This document shows positions 21,950 through 32,655 of a DNA stretch of 64,000 nt, piece by piece. The translations under genes and the position numbers were made by a program. A model generated the notes under the pieces. It searched no databases. It was given only the letters and a program-made list of their open reading frames with translations, and was not told the origin of the DNA. The stretch is taken from the NCBI GenBank assembly GCA_036346375.1, contig CM070518.1, forward strand, positions 4,348,182-4,412,181. Direction: 5' to 3'. The stretch's first letter is position 1, and the number at the start of each line of letters is the position of its first letter. Source of the stretch: Guadua angustifolia (taxonomy: Eukaryota; Streptophyta; Magnoliopsida; Poales; Poaceae).

Positions 21950-22489
21950 GAACTATCCAAAGAACATGGACAATTCGAGACTGCTTGGTTATAAATATTA
22001 CATTTCGATAGGCATATTTGTAAACAAGCACCCTCGAATGGAAGAAATAGGTTCTGCAGCCTAAACTCTAACATTTATCATGTGACAGCAGCAATATAAT
22101 TTCAGATAAATATGAGAGCACTACAAATTAAGATAATTAAATACATGTGCGCTTGTTAAACAAAGGGTGTGAAATCTAATAGGATATACACAATACCAGT
22201 GCAACCTAAACTTTCTTCATGACATATCGAAATTACATAGTGCAAAATTGAAGGGGTTTGAAGGAATTCTCACATTTTGAAGAAAACCACAAATTTTACA
22301 AAATGAGGGGAAATCTCCTCCAGCTAGGCTACAAATTTACCCTCTTAACACTCACCCTTGAGGATTTCAATTTTTCTCACCTAAATATTGCTTCCAACCA
22401 GAGAATATGAGCTATTTTTTCTGGGGGATCTCTCTAAAAAACAAAGGAGAGTTTGAGCCTGAGTGGTATAAATAACTTAGCAAGGCACA
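21950..22489. other. CACTA-C region between palindrome 2 and the right repeats
   Basis: AT-rich and non-coding, probably 5' flank or leader of TNP2. No clear TATA box was chosen. Confidence 0.45.
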
Positions 22490-23098
22490 TTAAAATCGGT
22501 TCTTAACAAATGATAGTGGTGTTCATACTCACCACTATCGGTTTCTAAATAAGAAGCTATAGTGGTATGATCATGCACATCACAATCGGTTCTTGTGTGA
22601 GAAGCGATAGTGATGTGCACGTTCACATCACGATCACTTCTTAAGTAAGAACTGATTGTGATGTGCACGTTCACATCACAATCAGTTCTTGTGTCAAAAG
22701 CGATAGTGATGATCACTCACATCATTATCATTTTTCACAAAAGAACCGATTGTGATGTGACCGTATACATCACAATCGATTCTTTTGTAAAAAGCGATGG
22801 TGATGATCATACACATCACTATCGCTTGTTAGAAAAGAACCGATCGTGATGAGCACGTGCACATCACAATCAATTCTTTTGTAAGAAGCGATAGTGATGT
22901 ATATGATCATCACTATCGCTTCTCACATAAGAACTGATTGTGATATACCCAATGCTACATCACAATCGTTTCTAACCTCAAAAACGATAGTAATTATTTT
23001 TACAACCCCTCCTAAGTCATCTATCACAATCATTTCTTCCTAAAAATTTAAGAACCAACCAAAATGAAGCGATAGTGATGTACCATTCTGTAGTAGTG
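22490..23098. repeat. CACTA-C right subterminal and terminal repeats
   Basis: About 25 alternating copies of motifs such as CACATCACAATCGGTTCTT and AAGCGATAGTGATGT, ending in the inverted terminus at 23098. The array is longer than that at the left end and covers the promoter side of TNP2. Confidence 0.92.
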
Positions 23099-23101
23099 TG
23101 A

Positions 23102-24380
23102 TGATATGCGATAGTAATAGATGTGATCCATTGCTATTTTATCAGTCATTCTATTTGATAGATCGGTTTTGGCAATGGTTAATTAGATTAATTCACATTC
23201 GGTGGTCCTCGATGGGATCAAGATCATTGCTTTATGATCATGCTGTTGTGGTCGCACCACTACTTACCCCTACCGGTCGGTTTTCTGTTATCGGAGTAGA
23301 TTGTAAAACGTAAAGCCACAAGTAGCATGCAAAGATCAATAGGATTGATTGACATGGATCTGTGGTCAGAAATGGGGTTAATATGATTAACCCAAAGAGG
23401 TTTCTCATGGTTGGATTCATGATTTGATTAACTGTCTATCAAGACCACTGTATGTGTACAACACCTTATAATTCGTTGTTGGAGTTCACATCATTTGGAA
23501 GAATGCAATTCTATGCATAACTTATTTTTGTAGGATTGATGTGAATAGTATGGCCTCTTATGTATGTGATGCATGTGTGTAATTTTTATGGCCTACATGT
23601 CATGCTTGATAGCAACCCAAGGCTATCTATTTTTGTATAAACAGTCTGTGTGTCGATTTATGATGTTTCTTCACTCCTCGCAATTTATTACTAGTGCTAT
23701 TATGAGTAATAGCTTAGTGGTATTACTTCGAGGACTCAAGCACTTGGAGGCATGGCGAACAGGAAACATGGCAATGGAGATCACCATATGAAGGGCCATA
23801 CTATATCACAGTTAATGTGATTATCTGTGATTGCTTTTATATTCTTATTTATTTCTACACATGTTATATAGTAGTGTCGAATGCTTTTAACATGGTACAA
23901 GTAAAGATCCCTCACGTAATATTAAGAAAAATTGATGCCCTCCCAATTGGCTGCACCATCCAATATCATGTAAATTAATGGTAAGTCTGTTAAAGTAATA
24001 GGGTGCCATTAACTTTCCTTGATTAGATGAGTTTGTGTCGGACACTCACACGCATAGCATTGGTTATACTTGATAAGGTCATTATAATGGTTATGGACCT
24101 TGGGGCATAGGGTTGTGGCCGGGGCATAGAGATGCCACCCAACAACAAGAGTCATAAAGTGATATAATTAGCAAAGGGTTGCTTACCAAATTCATTAGCC
24201 TTCTAGTAGTGATGCTAAAACTCACTAGTAGACTAATTAATTGTGGGTCTTGAATCATTAAGTTCCATAAGAGAGATATGGAATTTAGTGGGAGTATCTT
24301 TATTAAATTATTTAATATAAGTTTCTCTTCATAAATATTTGTCTTAGTTTTTGCATATATTTTCTGTTTTAGATCAAAGC
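23102..24380 (+). other. Copia-1 leader between primer site and gag
   Basis: This continues the copia interior interrupted by CACTA-C. AT-rich with no long frame, it occupies the place of the long untranslated leader that Angela/BARE-type elements have before gag. Confidence 0.65.
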
Positions 24381-24394
24381 ACCACCTGCTGCTA

Positions 24395-24931
24395 CACCCA
24401 CTTCTAGTTATACTTTATGTTTGATAATTGAAAAGAAAAAACTTAATGAAACGAACTTTGTAGATTGATCCTGCAACCTGAGAATTGTTCTCAGGCAAGA
24501 TAAAAAGGAACACGTTCTAGAGCAACCAATTCCAGATGCCGTTAAAGCTACTTACAAAAAGGTGGTTGATGAGTCCCTAGATGTTTGCTGTCTCATACTT
24601 GCTGCTATGAACTCAGACCTTCAGAGGAGTTTGAGAATATAGAGGCCTACGATATGATTGTGGCGCTTAATGGTATGTTTGAGATGTAGGCTAGGACTGA
24701 GAGATATGAGATCTCAAAGTCCTTATTTGAATGTAAGCTGGCCGAGGGTAGTCCGGTGAGCCCTCATGTAATCAAGATGGTTGGTTACACATAGAGTTTG
24801 GAAAAACTTAGTTTCCCACTTAGCCAAGAGTTGACTACTGACATGATTCTTCCATCGCTCCCTTCGAGCTTCAGGCAATTCATTGTGACTTTTCATATGA
24901 ATGGCATAGACAAGAATCTCACCGAACTGCA
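24395..24931 (+). pseudogene. Copia-1 gag, N-terminal part
   Basis: Translated sequence reads KKKLNETNFVD, stop, SCNLRIVLRQDKKEHVLEQP, then RYEISKSLFECKLAEGSPVS and LPSLPSSFRQFIVTFHMNG, the copia gag (UBN2-like) order. In-frame stops at 24466-24468 (TGA), 24687-24689 (TAG) and 24790-24792 (TAG) each fit one C-to-T or G-to-A change. The gene is interrupted after NLTELH by the solo LTR at 24932. Confidence 0.8.
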
Positions 24932-25787
24932 TGATAAGAACATCACTCCTTTGGATACACGCATACATCATGGTCCTATGACAAGAGCTCGTGTGCGCCA
25001 ATTAAATCATGAGGTGAGCTCGTTTCTCAATATTCATAATAATATTATTAAGGATGGGATGTTACTAAGTACTTGTGATGTGTTACTTAGGAACATGGGA
25101 GAAGCACCACCAGACAACCGAAGCACTCGTTCGGCCTCCAAGTTCAGTTCGAGTCAGCGGACAGCACTGCACTAAAATGGGCATAACTTTCGCATATGGA
25201 GTCCAATGGAGGAGTTCTTGTGCTTGTTTGAAAGATAACGACGAGATATTTCCAATGGATCTGGTCTCAGCTCCAGATTAATCATGAGTCGGCTGGAACC
25301 ATCAAAACGATACACGAAATCACTGTTTTGGGCTGTTTTGGGCCTTATAAGCGTGTGGGGGTCCAAGCCCAAGTTGTGTGCACCCCCCCTAGCCGCACAC
25401 AACCCTAGCCCTTCCCCCTCACGCCCCTCCCTCTTTTTTATTCAGTAGCCACCATTTTAGGTCGTGGGTTTTGCTTAGATTACAACTAGACACATTGTCA
25501 GTTTTTCGCCGTTCATCGGTTTGTGGAACCCCAACTCTTGTGCTTGAATTAATTCATAATTTCAGATTGCTTCTTTTACGTTCTTGCGTGTGTTCTCAAT
25601 TCGCATGCAGGGATAAGCCTTCTTGGCGTGGTCAGCCGTGTTTGTGCGTGGTTTATAACCTACAGAGCCATGGTGTAGCGATTGCAGGGTTCGGATCAGT
25701 TTTGATTAGAAGTTGGATCGTCAACGTCGAGTTCTCCACCAATCGACTTACCACTACCTGTCGAAAGATTGGGCACCGTTCGCATCA
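24932..25787 (+). mobile_element. Solo LTR 1 of the gypsy-3 family, plus strand, TSD CTGCA
   Basis: It starts TGATAAGAACATCACTCC and ends GCATCA, with CTGCA duplicated exactly outside (24927-24931 and 25788-25792). The first 250 bases encode GPMTRARVRQLNHEVSSFL and LLRNMGEAP, matching the coding part of the gypsy-3 LTR (GPITRARARQLNQQVSSFL). At 856 bp it fits the family's LTR length. A single LTR with a clean duplication indicates LTR-LTR recombination. It splits copia-1 gag. Confidence 0.93.
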
Positions 25788-25792
25788 CTGCA

Positions 25793-26123
25793 TATGATGC
25801 TCAAGACAGCAGAGGACAGTATTAAAAAAAGCACTAGTCATTTGATGATGGTGGAGAAAAGTACAAGCTTCAAGAAGAAAGCGAAGACTAAAGGAAAAGG
25901 CATGGCTAAACCTTTGGATAAAATCCCCAACAACAAGCCTAAGCCCAATTCCAAGTCTGGCCCTACTTAAGAGAGTGAATGCTTCCACTGTAAAGACTCA
26001 GGCCATTGGAAGAGGAATTGCAAAAGGTACCTAGTAGATCTGAAAAAGAATAGTGGAGTTAAGCCATCAAATTCAGGTACCAATATTATAGATGTATTTC
26101 TTGCCGATTCTTCTAATAACTCT
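25793..26123 (+). pseudogene. Copia-1 gag, C-terminal part with zinc knuckle
   Basis: The gag frame resumes with MMLKTAEDSIKKSTSHLMMV, then a lysine-rich run, a stop near 25968, and CFHCKDSGHWKRNC, a CX2CX4HX4C zinc knuckle that binds element RNA. The protease region should follow but is short and poorly matched; a remnant may lie at about 26095-26170 (FDTRLVAHICNS). Confidence 0.8.
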
Positions 26124-27219
26124 TTGGTATTTGATACCAGATTAGTTGCTCATATTTGCAATTCGATACAAGGATTAATAAGGAGTAGGAGTAGTACAAG
26201 AGGCGAGGTTGATCTCCATGTTGTGAATAAAGTAAGGGTTGTTGCATTAGCCGTTGAAACCTTGCCACTACATTTACCTTCAGGATTTATTATAGAATTA
26301 AATAATTATTATTATGATCCAGCATTAAGTAGAAGCATTATGTCTACCTCATATTTGTTGGCAGAAGATTATAAATTCAATACTGAGAACAATGGTTGTT
26401 TTATAATTTTGAATAAGATGTTTTATGGCTATGATCCTGTTGTAAATAGGTTGTTTATTTTAAATCTTGATGATGCACCTGTCTATAATATTGATGCTAA
26501 GAAGCTTCAGCCAAATGATTTGAATCCCACTTACTTTTGGTATTGTCATTTGGGCCATATTAGTCAGAAACGCATGATGAAGCTCCATATAGATGCTCTT
26601 CTAAAATTATTTGATTTTGAATCATTTGAAATATGTGAGTCTTGTCTACTTGGCAAGATGACCAAGACACCTTTCACAGGGTATTATGAGAGGACATCTG
26701 ACTTATTGGAACTCATACATACTGATGTATGTGGACCAATGAGCACGACTGCTAGAGGTGGTTTTCAGTACTTCATTACTTTTACCGATGACTATAGTAG
26801 ATACAATTATGTCTACTTAATGAGGCACAAGTTGGAAACTTTTGAAAAGTTCAACGAATTCCAAAATGAAGTACAAAATCAACGTGGCAAAAAAATTAAG
26901 TTTCTATGATCTGATCATGGAGGCGAATATTTGAGTCATGAGTTTAATCATCTAAAGAGTTACGCCTCCCAGCACACCTCAAAGGAATGGGTTGTCCGAG
27001 CGGCATAATCGGACCTTGTTAGATATGGTTTGGTCAATGATGAGTCAGTCAAATCTACCACTATTTTTTTCGAATTTCGCTCTAGAAACTGCAGTTTTCA
27101 CACTTAACAGGTTAGTATCTAAATTTGTAGATAAGATACCATGTGAGATGTGGACTGGAAAGATTCCAAGTTTATCTTTTCTAAAAATTTGGGGTTGTGA
27201 TTTTTATCTTAAACATTAG
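26124..27219 (+). pseudogene. Copia-1 integrase
   Basis: The 261-codon frame contains the GAG-pre-integrase zinc region (YCHLGHISQKRMMKL, then CESCLLGKM) and the core start ELIHTDVCGPMSTTARGG with the first catalytic Asp. A TGA at 26907-26909 precedes SDHGGEYLSHEF, the second Asp block. After a frameshift the Glu block VSERHNRTLLDM is in frame 26992-27219, which continues to WGCDFYLKH. Order and motifs are those of Ty1/copia integrases, which come before RT. Confidence 0.9.
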
Positions 27220-27491
27220 ACATCCGATAAACTCACACCCAAATCAGATAAATGCTTTTTTGTGGGATATCCTAGGGAGCGTTAGGATATTACTTCTACA
27301 ACCGAGAAGAGGGCAAAGTGTTTGTCACTCGGAATGGTGTCATTCTAGAGAAAGAGTTTCTCTCACGAAAGGCAAGCAGAAGAACAATGCAACTCAAAAA
27401 AGTTTGAGTTACTCCACTCGCAGAGGACTTGGTCGGAGACACCCCTATCGAAGAAAATCTGGTTGAGGAACCTATGATTGAGAAAACTCTA

Positions 27492-28335
27492 TGATGCACA
27501 TGGGTGTTGGCCCGATCTTCTGATGAGAACGATACGTTGGTTTCGATGTAGTACGGAGTAGATGGTTCGGCTACTAACCACGAGATCAGCAACCAAGCAA
27601 TCGCAACGTCACCACACGAGGCGATCAACCGAATCAAAACCCGATCGATCCTTGTACTTGCTGCAACCGAGAATAAGCAAGAACAAGGTGAAAGCAATTT
27701 CAATCCAATAATCTGAAAGAAACAAGGGTGAGGTTCTGTTTCTCGCCACGGTTGGTCTAGTCGACACACGCGAACACGAGGAGGGACGCACAAGGGGCCT
27801 ACCACACGCAACAAAACCTAAGCATAGAAGAACGGTGGCGGCCATATATATAGCGGTGGCCAGGAGGTGTAGGGCAGCCAAAACAGCGGCGGCCACCAAA
27901 ACCCTAAGATACATGGGCCATAGGCCCAAAAGTGAGGTGATGCAGCACCCTGAATTTCTGGCCTGTAACATTGTTCTGCATTTTCCTATTGATCTAGAGA
28001 GAATTTGGAGGTGGGGTTGATCCCTTGGAAAGCTTATCTCCTAAGCTTTCAAACGGGTGGTCACACACTAAAATTGGAGTCCGAGAGCCCAAGTTACGCC
28101 TTTTGAAGTTGACATGATGCTGGATGGCCGAACCGGGCTTTTCGGCATCTTGGGCTTCCATACGAGCCTTTCTTGGCACGTGGGTTGTCCTCGGAGTGTG
28201 TGCTTGAGATGCTGGTCCTTTGTCGTGGGCTTGAAAGGCTGAGCTTCAATATTAAGACATCCCGGCGATGAAGATGAAGCGGTTGGAGAGGAAGTAGGGG
28301 TAGCGGTCGTATCCTTGGGTTGGATGTCCTCATCA
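27492..28335 (-). mobile_element. Solo LTR 2 of the gypsy-3 family, minus strand, TSD CTCTA
   Basis: It starts TGATGCACATGGG and ends GATGTCCTCATCA on the plus strand, flanked by exact CTCTA copies (27487-27491 and 28336-28340). The right end matches the gypsy-3 LTR end, giving minus orientation. Shared words with gypsy-3 LTRs include AACCCTA..ATACATGGGCCA and GCAGCACCCTG. Length is 844 bp. It lies between the integrase and RT of copia-1. The stretch corresponding to the coding end is diverged. Confidence 0.9.
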
Positions 28336-28340
28336 CTCTA

Positions 28341-29560
28341 GATGGAGGGACCCCAATCGAGGAGACACTAATGCCATGTAGGTCAGATAGGCTGCGCAAA
28401 GTACCTGCTTGGTATTTGTGTAGTATATTGTTTTTAGACAATGATGAGCCTACGACTTATAAGGAAGCGATGATGGGCCCAGACTCTAAGAAATGGCTTG
28501 GAGCCATGAGATCCGAGGTAGAATCCATGGGAGACAATCAGGTTTGAAACCTAGTCGATCTGCTTGATGGTGTAAAAATTATTGAATGCAAATGGGTTTA
28601 TAAGAAGTTTGATATGGATGGAAATATTCGCATCTATAAAGCTAGACTTGTCGCAAAGGGTTTTCAACAAATTCAAGGAGTTGACTACGATGAGACTTTC
28701 TCACCGGTAGTGATGCTTAAATCTGTATGGATCATTCTAGCTATTGTTGCATATTTTGATTATGAAATATGGCAAATAGATGTCAAAACAGATTTTCTTA
28801 ATAGAAACCTAAGTGAGGATGTGTATATGACACAACCTGAGGGTTTTGTCGATTCAAAGAACGCTAGTAAAATATGCAAACTTCAAAAATCTATTTATGG
28901 GTTGAAGCAAGCATCTTAGAGTTGGAATATTTGCTTTGATGAGGTAAAAGGTTTTGGCTTCATTAAGAACGTAGAAGAATCTTCTGTTTACAAGAAGGTT
29001 AGTGGGAGCGCACTTGTAATTCTAATCTTGTATGTGGATGACATATTATTGACTGGGAATGACATTCCTATGTTGGAATCTGTTAAGACCTCATTGAAAA
29101 GGTTTTCTATGAAGGACTTAGGAGAAGCAGCATATATCTTGGGCATAAAAATCTATAAAGAGAAAAGGCTAATCTGATTAAGCTAGAGTACTTACATTGA
29201 CAAGATGTTGAATTGGTTCAACATGTAGGATGCCAAGAAGGGTTTTTTGACCTTGTCGAATTGGTTCAACATGTAGGATGCCAAGAAGGAGTTTTTGACT
29301 ATGTCACATGGAATAAGTCTTAGCAAGACTCAATATCCTTCAACTATTGATGAGTGAGGCTATATGAGTAGGATTCCATATGCTTCGGCTATCGGGTCCA
29401 TTATGTACGCTATATTATGTACTCACCTAGATGTATTATATGCTCTAAGTGTTACAAGCAGATACTAGTCTGATTTAGGTGAGGGCCACTAGACAATGAT
29501 TAAAAACATTCTTAAGTACTTAAGAAGGACTAAGGATGTGTTCCTAATTTATGGAGGTGA
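28341..29560 (+). pseudogene. Copia-1 reverse transcriptase
   Basis: Frames 28320-28547 and 28614-28919 give KEAMMGPDSKKWLGAMRSEV, ARLVAKGFQQIQGVDYDETF, then IWQIDVKTDFLN with the first catalytic Asp and YGLKQAS. After a stop the sequence continues to LYVDDILLTGN, the YVDD catalytic motif (29032-29043), and DLGEAAYILGIKIYKEK. This is the RVT_2 family, specific to Ty1/copia. Stops appear at 28917, 29175 and later, and a 52-bp tandem duplication lies near 29210-29310. Confidence 0.92.
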
Positions 29561-30044
29561 CGAAGAGCTCATTATAAATGGTTACATTGATGCAAGCTTT
29601 CAAACCAACAAAGATGATTGTCGTTCGCAATCTAGATTTGTATACATTTTAAATAGAGGGGCAATGAGTTAGAAAAGTTCCAAATAAGACTCGGTTGCTG
29701 ATTCTACGATGGAGGCTAAGTACATTACGGCTTCTGAAGCTGCAAAGGAGTGTGTTTGGATAAAGAAATTCATTTCTGAATTGGGTGTAGTCCCTAGTGC
29801 CTTTGGCCCAATGAATCTCTCTTGTGATAATAGTGGAGTCATTGCGTAAGCTATGGAACCAAGGACCCATCAAAAATACAAACACATACTCAGTCGATAT
29901 CATCTTATTCTTGAGATTGTGAATAGAGGAGATATAAAGATATGTAAGGTGCACACGGATTTGAATGTGGCAAATCCATTGACAAAACCCCTCTATCAGC
30001 CAAAGCATGAGCGCACACAAGAGCTATGGGTATTAGATACCTGA
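29561..30044 (+). pseudogene. Copia-1 RNase H
   Basis: Reads GYIDASFQTNKDDCRSQSRF, then stops at 29670-29672 and 29685-29687, SVADSTMEAKYITASEAAKE with the catalytic Glu region, LSCDNSGVIA, a stop at 29847-29849, and HILSRYHLILEIVNRGDIKI. This is the C-terminal Ty1/copia RNase H. It ends shortly before the 3' LTR. Confidence 0.9.
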
Positions 30045-30059
30045 ATGATTGACTCTAGT

Positions 30060-30072
30060 GCAAGTAGTAGAC
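30060..30072 (+). promoter_or_regulatory. Degenerate polypurine tract of copia-1
   Basis: GCAAGTAGTAGAC precedes the 3' LTR directly, where the purine-rich plus-strand primer of copia elements lies. It is less purine-rich than expected, in keeping with decay. Confidence 0.5.
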
Positions 30073-31489
30073 TATTGGAAATATGCCCTAGAGGCATTCA
30101 TAGAGATGATTATATTTCCATAAATGTTCATAAACTGTGATATTGTTCTTTGAATTACATCAAGGATATTGATTAACAAGTACGTGACTTGTTTATGAAA
30201 CTCTATATTCATCTTTATGATGTTCATTCTAAAAGGGTTCCCTAGTCAATAATCACATGAGAACACATATGAGTAGACTAGCACATATACTAGTTAATGG
30301 CCACATTTCACAGGTCATAGATATGGAGATATCAAACTAATAATACAGACACATGATAGAGAACATGTTGTTGGGCATCGGCCCACTATGAGACACATGC
30401 AAGAATGTTATATTCTTTCATGTCATCAGTTGGTCTCATATACAATGTGTATGCTATATCCTTCGACTTGAGATTGCCGCAAGTCCTCAAGATGCGTAAT
30501 GGCTTACTTAGGGGTCGTCAAACACTACTCTGTAACTAGGTAGTTATAAATATAGCTTTCGGGTTTGTCATGAAACATGCTGCGAGGCGTGATCGATCAA
30601 AATAGGATTTGCCTCTCCATACAACGAGAGAGATATCTCTAAGCCTCTTGAGTTGTCGGATTCCAGAAAATGCATAGCCATGCTACTCGAGTAAAGAGTT
30701 ACTCAAGTCATCGAGTTAAAGAGTTAACTCGATGTATTTAGGAAATCCGAGTCACGGCATCGAGAAAGATTAGTCAAGCCATCCAAATAAGGATGACAAT
30801 AACTCGCTTTGGGTTTAACCAATATCGTGAGGCAAAAGGAATGCATATAGGACATTATTGAGGTTCGTCCGATACTCAAAAGTCGATAAGTCCTGCTAGG
30901 GGCCGCTCGACTATTGGTCAAATGCTCGATGATCGAGTAGAAGTACTCGAAGGTTGAGTAGGTGTATCCGATGGTCGAGTAGGAGTACTCAATGATCGAT
31001 AGGGGTGCTCCAGCTATGTCCGAGTGCATGTGAACCTAAAGGGTCACATGCTTAACGGGCTATAACCAATTCAGATAGCGATCCGAGTTGTAATGGGCTT
31101 AGAGTTCCTAATAGGCTTCAAGGGTTAAAACTTGTTATGGGACGTTTATATAAAATGAGGATGTGCTGGCTTTGAAAAGAAGGCGACACAATAGGAATTC
31201 GGACACTCCAACGAGTGGTGTTCCTGCCCCGTACGTATGGATACCTTGGGCGTTGCAGCAAAGCTTCAACGCTAAGAAGATTCGCAACCCATGATGGTCA
31301 CAAGGAGCTGATGGAGGAGGTACGAGGCTTGTACGGCTGCATCTGCACCACCGCGCTACATTGACTCTACTTCCGCTATGGGTCTGCGCATCAAGTGGTG
31401 ATTCTGTAATCTTTAACTTGTAGTGGTTCATTGGTTACGCAGTAGAAAATTTTTATTTTTCGCTAAATTAGCCTACCCATTTCCCAACA
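30073..31489 (+). repeat. Copia-1 3' LTR
   Basis: It starts TATTGGAAATATGCCC (canonical TGTT changed to TATT) and ends CCCAACA. It matches 13254-14740 but lacks about 60 bases around 31204, between GAATTC and CACTCC. Point differences are scattered, consistent with an old insertion. Confidence 0.93.
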
Positions 31490-31494
31490 CTCTA

Positions 31495-31664
31495 TGCGAA
31501 GATACCCATATACATCGGATACATCGAGCATTGAATTGTCTTAAAAACATATAGGGAGAAATAGTGCTTGCAGTTAATCTGAGCAAGTAATTTGGTTAGC
31601 GTGAGGGATCATAGAAGCTAGTACCATAGAACCTAAGAATGGTAGCTCCGAGCCGGATGCTCAT
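31495..31664. other. Host spacer between copia-1 and gypsy-3
   Basis: 170 bases without a recognisable feature. It ends with CTCAT, the gypsy-3 target duplication, and continues after that element at 39472. Confidence 0.6.
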
Positions 31665-32587
31665 TGATGGGGACGGGATTGCCCGAACTTCCGTCAGGTG
31701 GAGGATAAGTCGATTAGGCGGCGCGAGACACACACGATCCGGCTTCTTGATCGGCACGATCAAAACCCCTACAATCACAAAGACCACGCGTCCTTCGGTT
31801 ATCAAAATGCGCTGCCTTGCTGACCTCGCCACGAAGGCTAATCCCTGCCAATGAATTGAGAACACAAGCAAGAACAAGAAAGATGCAACTGAATTTGCAA
31901 TTGAGGATGAAGCTCACGAGTTGGGGTCTCACAAACCGATGAACGGCGACACTGTTCAAAAGACAGAATTAATCTAAGCAAAACCCAAATCAAACCCTAG
32001 CGGCGGCTACTGGATATAAAGGCCAGGGGATGTCCTAGAAACCCTAGACGCGTCCGTGATGGACTCCAACACGATACATGGGCCAAGGGCCCAAATTGGT
32101 GACGCAGCACCCTGGGACAGATTCTGTCCGTCAACTTGCAACGTGAATTCCCGTCGACTCCGAAGTCCAAATGACCTAAAACTGGTGCCATTGGAAACGT
32201 TATCTCCTTAGCTTTCGAGGCATATGTGGATCATCAAAATCGGAGTCCGTTTGTGGCCTGAGCGACGATTTTAGTGAACGCTGCTCCTGGTGGCCGAGGT
32301 AGTCGACTCCGAGACGAATTAGACCTCCAACTTGAATTGGACGCCCTCCTTGCCTCCCTCCTGGCCCTTGCTGGTTTCCAAGGCCTTCATGATCCTCTCC
32401 AAAGTTCCTAAGTACAATATAATCAATAATATCATTAGGTAGCATACCATTCTCACAAGTATCAGCACGGGCACTTAGGAACGAGCTCACCTGTTGATTC
32501 AATTGCCGTGCTCGTGCTCTTGTGATGGGTCCTTGCATTAAAACTGGAGGAGTCTCGGGCGTATGCATTGGAGTGATGTCCTCATCA
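31665..32587 (-). repeat. Gypsy-3 3' LTR
   Basis: 923 bp, termini TGATG...CATCA. Its minus-strand start encodes the C-terminal part of pol (stop at 32200). It is close to the 5' copy, differing by substitutions and many one- to three-base indels in the first 250 bases (plus-strand coordinates). Confidence 0.95.
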
Positions 32588-32655
32588 TCCTCCCCCTCTT
32601 GAAGTGGAGTCGTCCTCGACTCAAGCTCATCTTCTTCTCCCATGAACGGTTTCAA
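32200..32655 (-). CDS. Gypsy-3 pol C-terminus reading into the LTR
   Basis: This 151-codon frame begins in the interior with MKPFMGEEDELESRTTPLQE, crosses the polypurine tract and the LTR edge at 32587, and continues with GPITRARARQLNQQVSSFL for 388 bases inside the LTR before stopping. The same LTR-encoded block occurs in the 5' LTR (39079-39486) and solo LTR 1. A pol tail overlapping the LTR is reported for CRM chromoviruses, where it carries a centromere-targeting motif. I cannot verify that motif here. It is separated from the integrase by frameshifts. Confidence 0.75.
   Translation of the reverse strand: MKPFMGEEDELESRTTPLQEGEDDEDITPMHTPETPPVLMQGPITRARARQLNQQVSSFLSARADTCENGMLPNDIIDYIVLRNFGEDHEGLGNQQGPGGRQGGRPIQVGGLIRLGVDYLGHQEQRSLKSSLRPQTDSDFDDPHMPRKLRR
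32588..32600 (-). promoter_or_regulatory. Polypurine tract of gypsy-3
   Basis: AAGAGGGGGAGGA on the minus strand directly abuts the 3' LTR. It is read in pol as part of LQEGEDDED, so primer and coding functions overlap. Confidence 0.88.

Larger units (their letters stand above)
14793..23098 (-). mobile_element. CACTA-C: near full-length CACTA transposon, TSD TGA
   Basis: The left end CACTACTACATG and the right end (minus strand CACTACTACAGAATGG) are inverted, and TGA occurs directly outside both (14790-14792 and 23099-23101). Subterminal arrays of ATCACAATCGGTTCTTAT-like motifs line both ends. Inside, on the minus strand, a degenerate TNP2-type gene (21312-20143) precedes a TNP1/transposase_24-like gene fused to an Ulp1-like protease (18303 to about 15690). 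It sits 36 bases past the copia primer site, so it is younger than copia-1. Confidence 0.95.
13254..31489 (+). mobile_element. Copia-1: Ty1/copia retrotransposon carrying three internal insertions
   Basis: LTRs at 13254-14740 and 30073-31489 flank a copia-type interior (gag, integrase, RT, RNase H). The 5-bp flanks CTTTA (13249-13253) and CTCTA (31490-31494) differ at one base and fit a target duplication. LTRs starting TGTTGGAAATATRCCCTAGAGGC resemble those of the Angela/BARE/RIRE1 group. The 18.2 kb length is explained by CACTA-C (8.3 kb) and two solo LTRs (0.85 kb each). Stops throughout show it is inactive. Confidence 0.93.

Noticed and set aside
22490..23098. Regularly spaced repeats resembling a CRISPR array
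   Set aside because: Repeats are in both orientations, diverged, and end in a CACTA terminus with a target duplication; this is a transposon subterminal array in a plant genome.
27296..27971. Minus-strand frames of 120-172 codons in copia-1
   Set aside because: They fall across the border of solo LTR 2 and have no domain.
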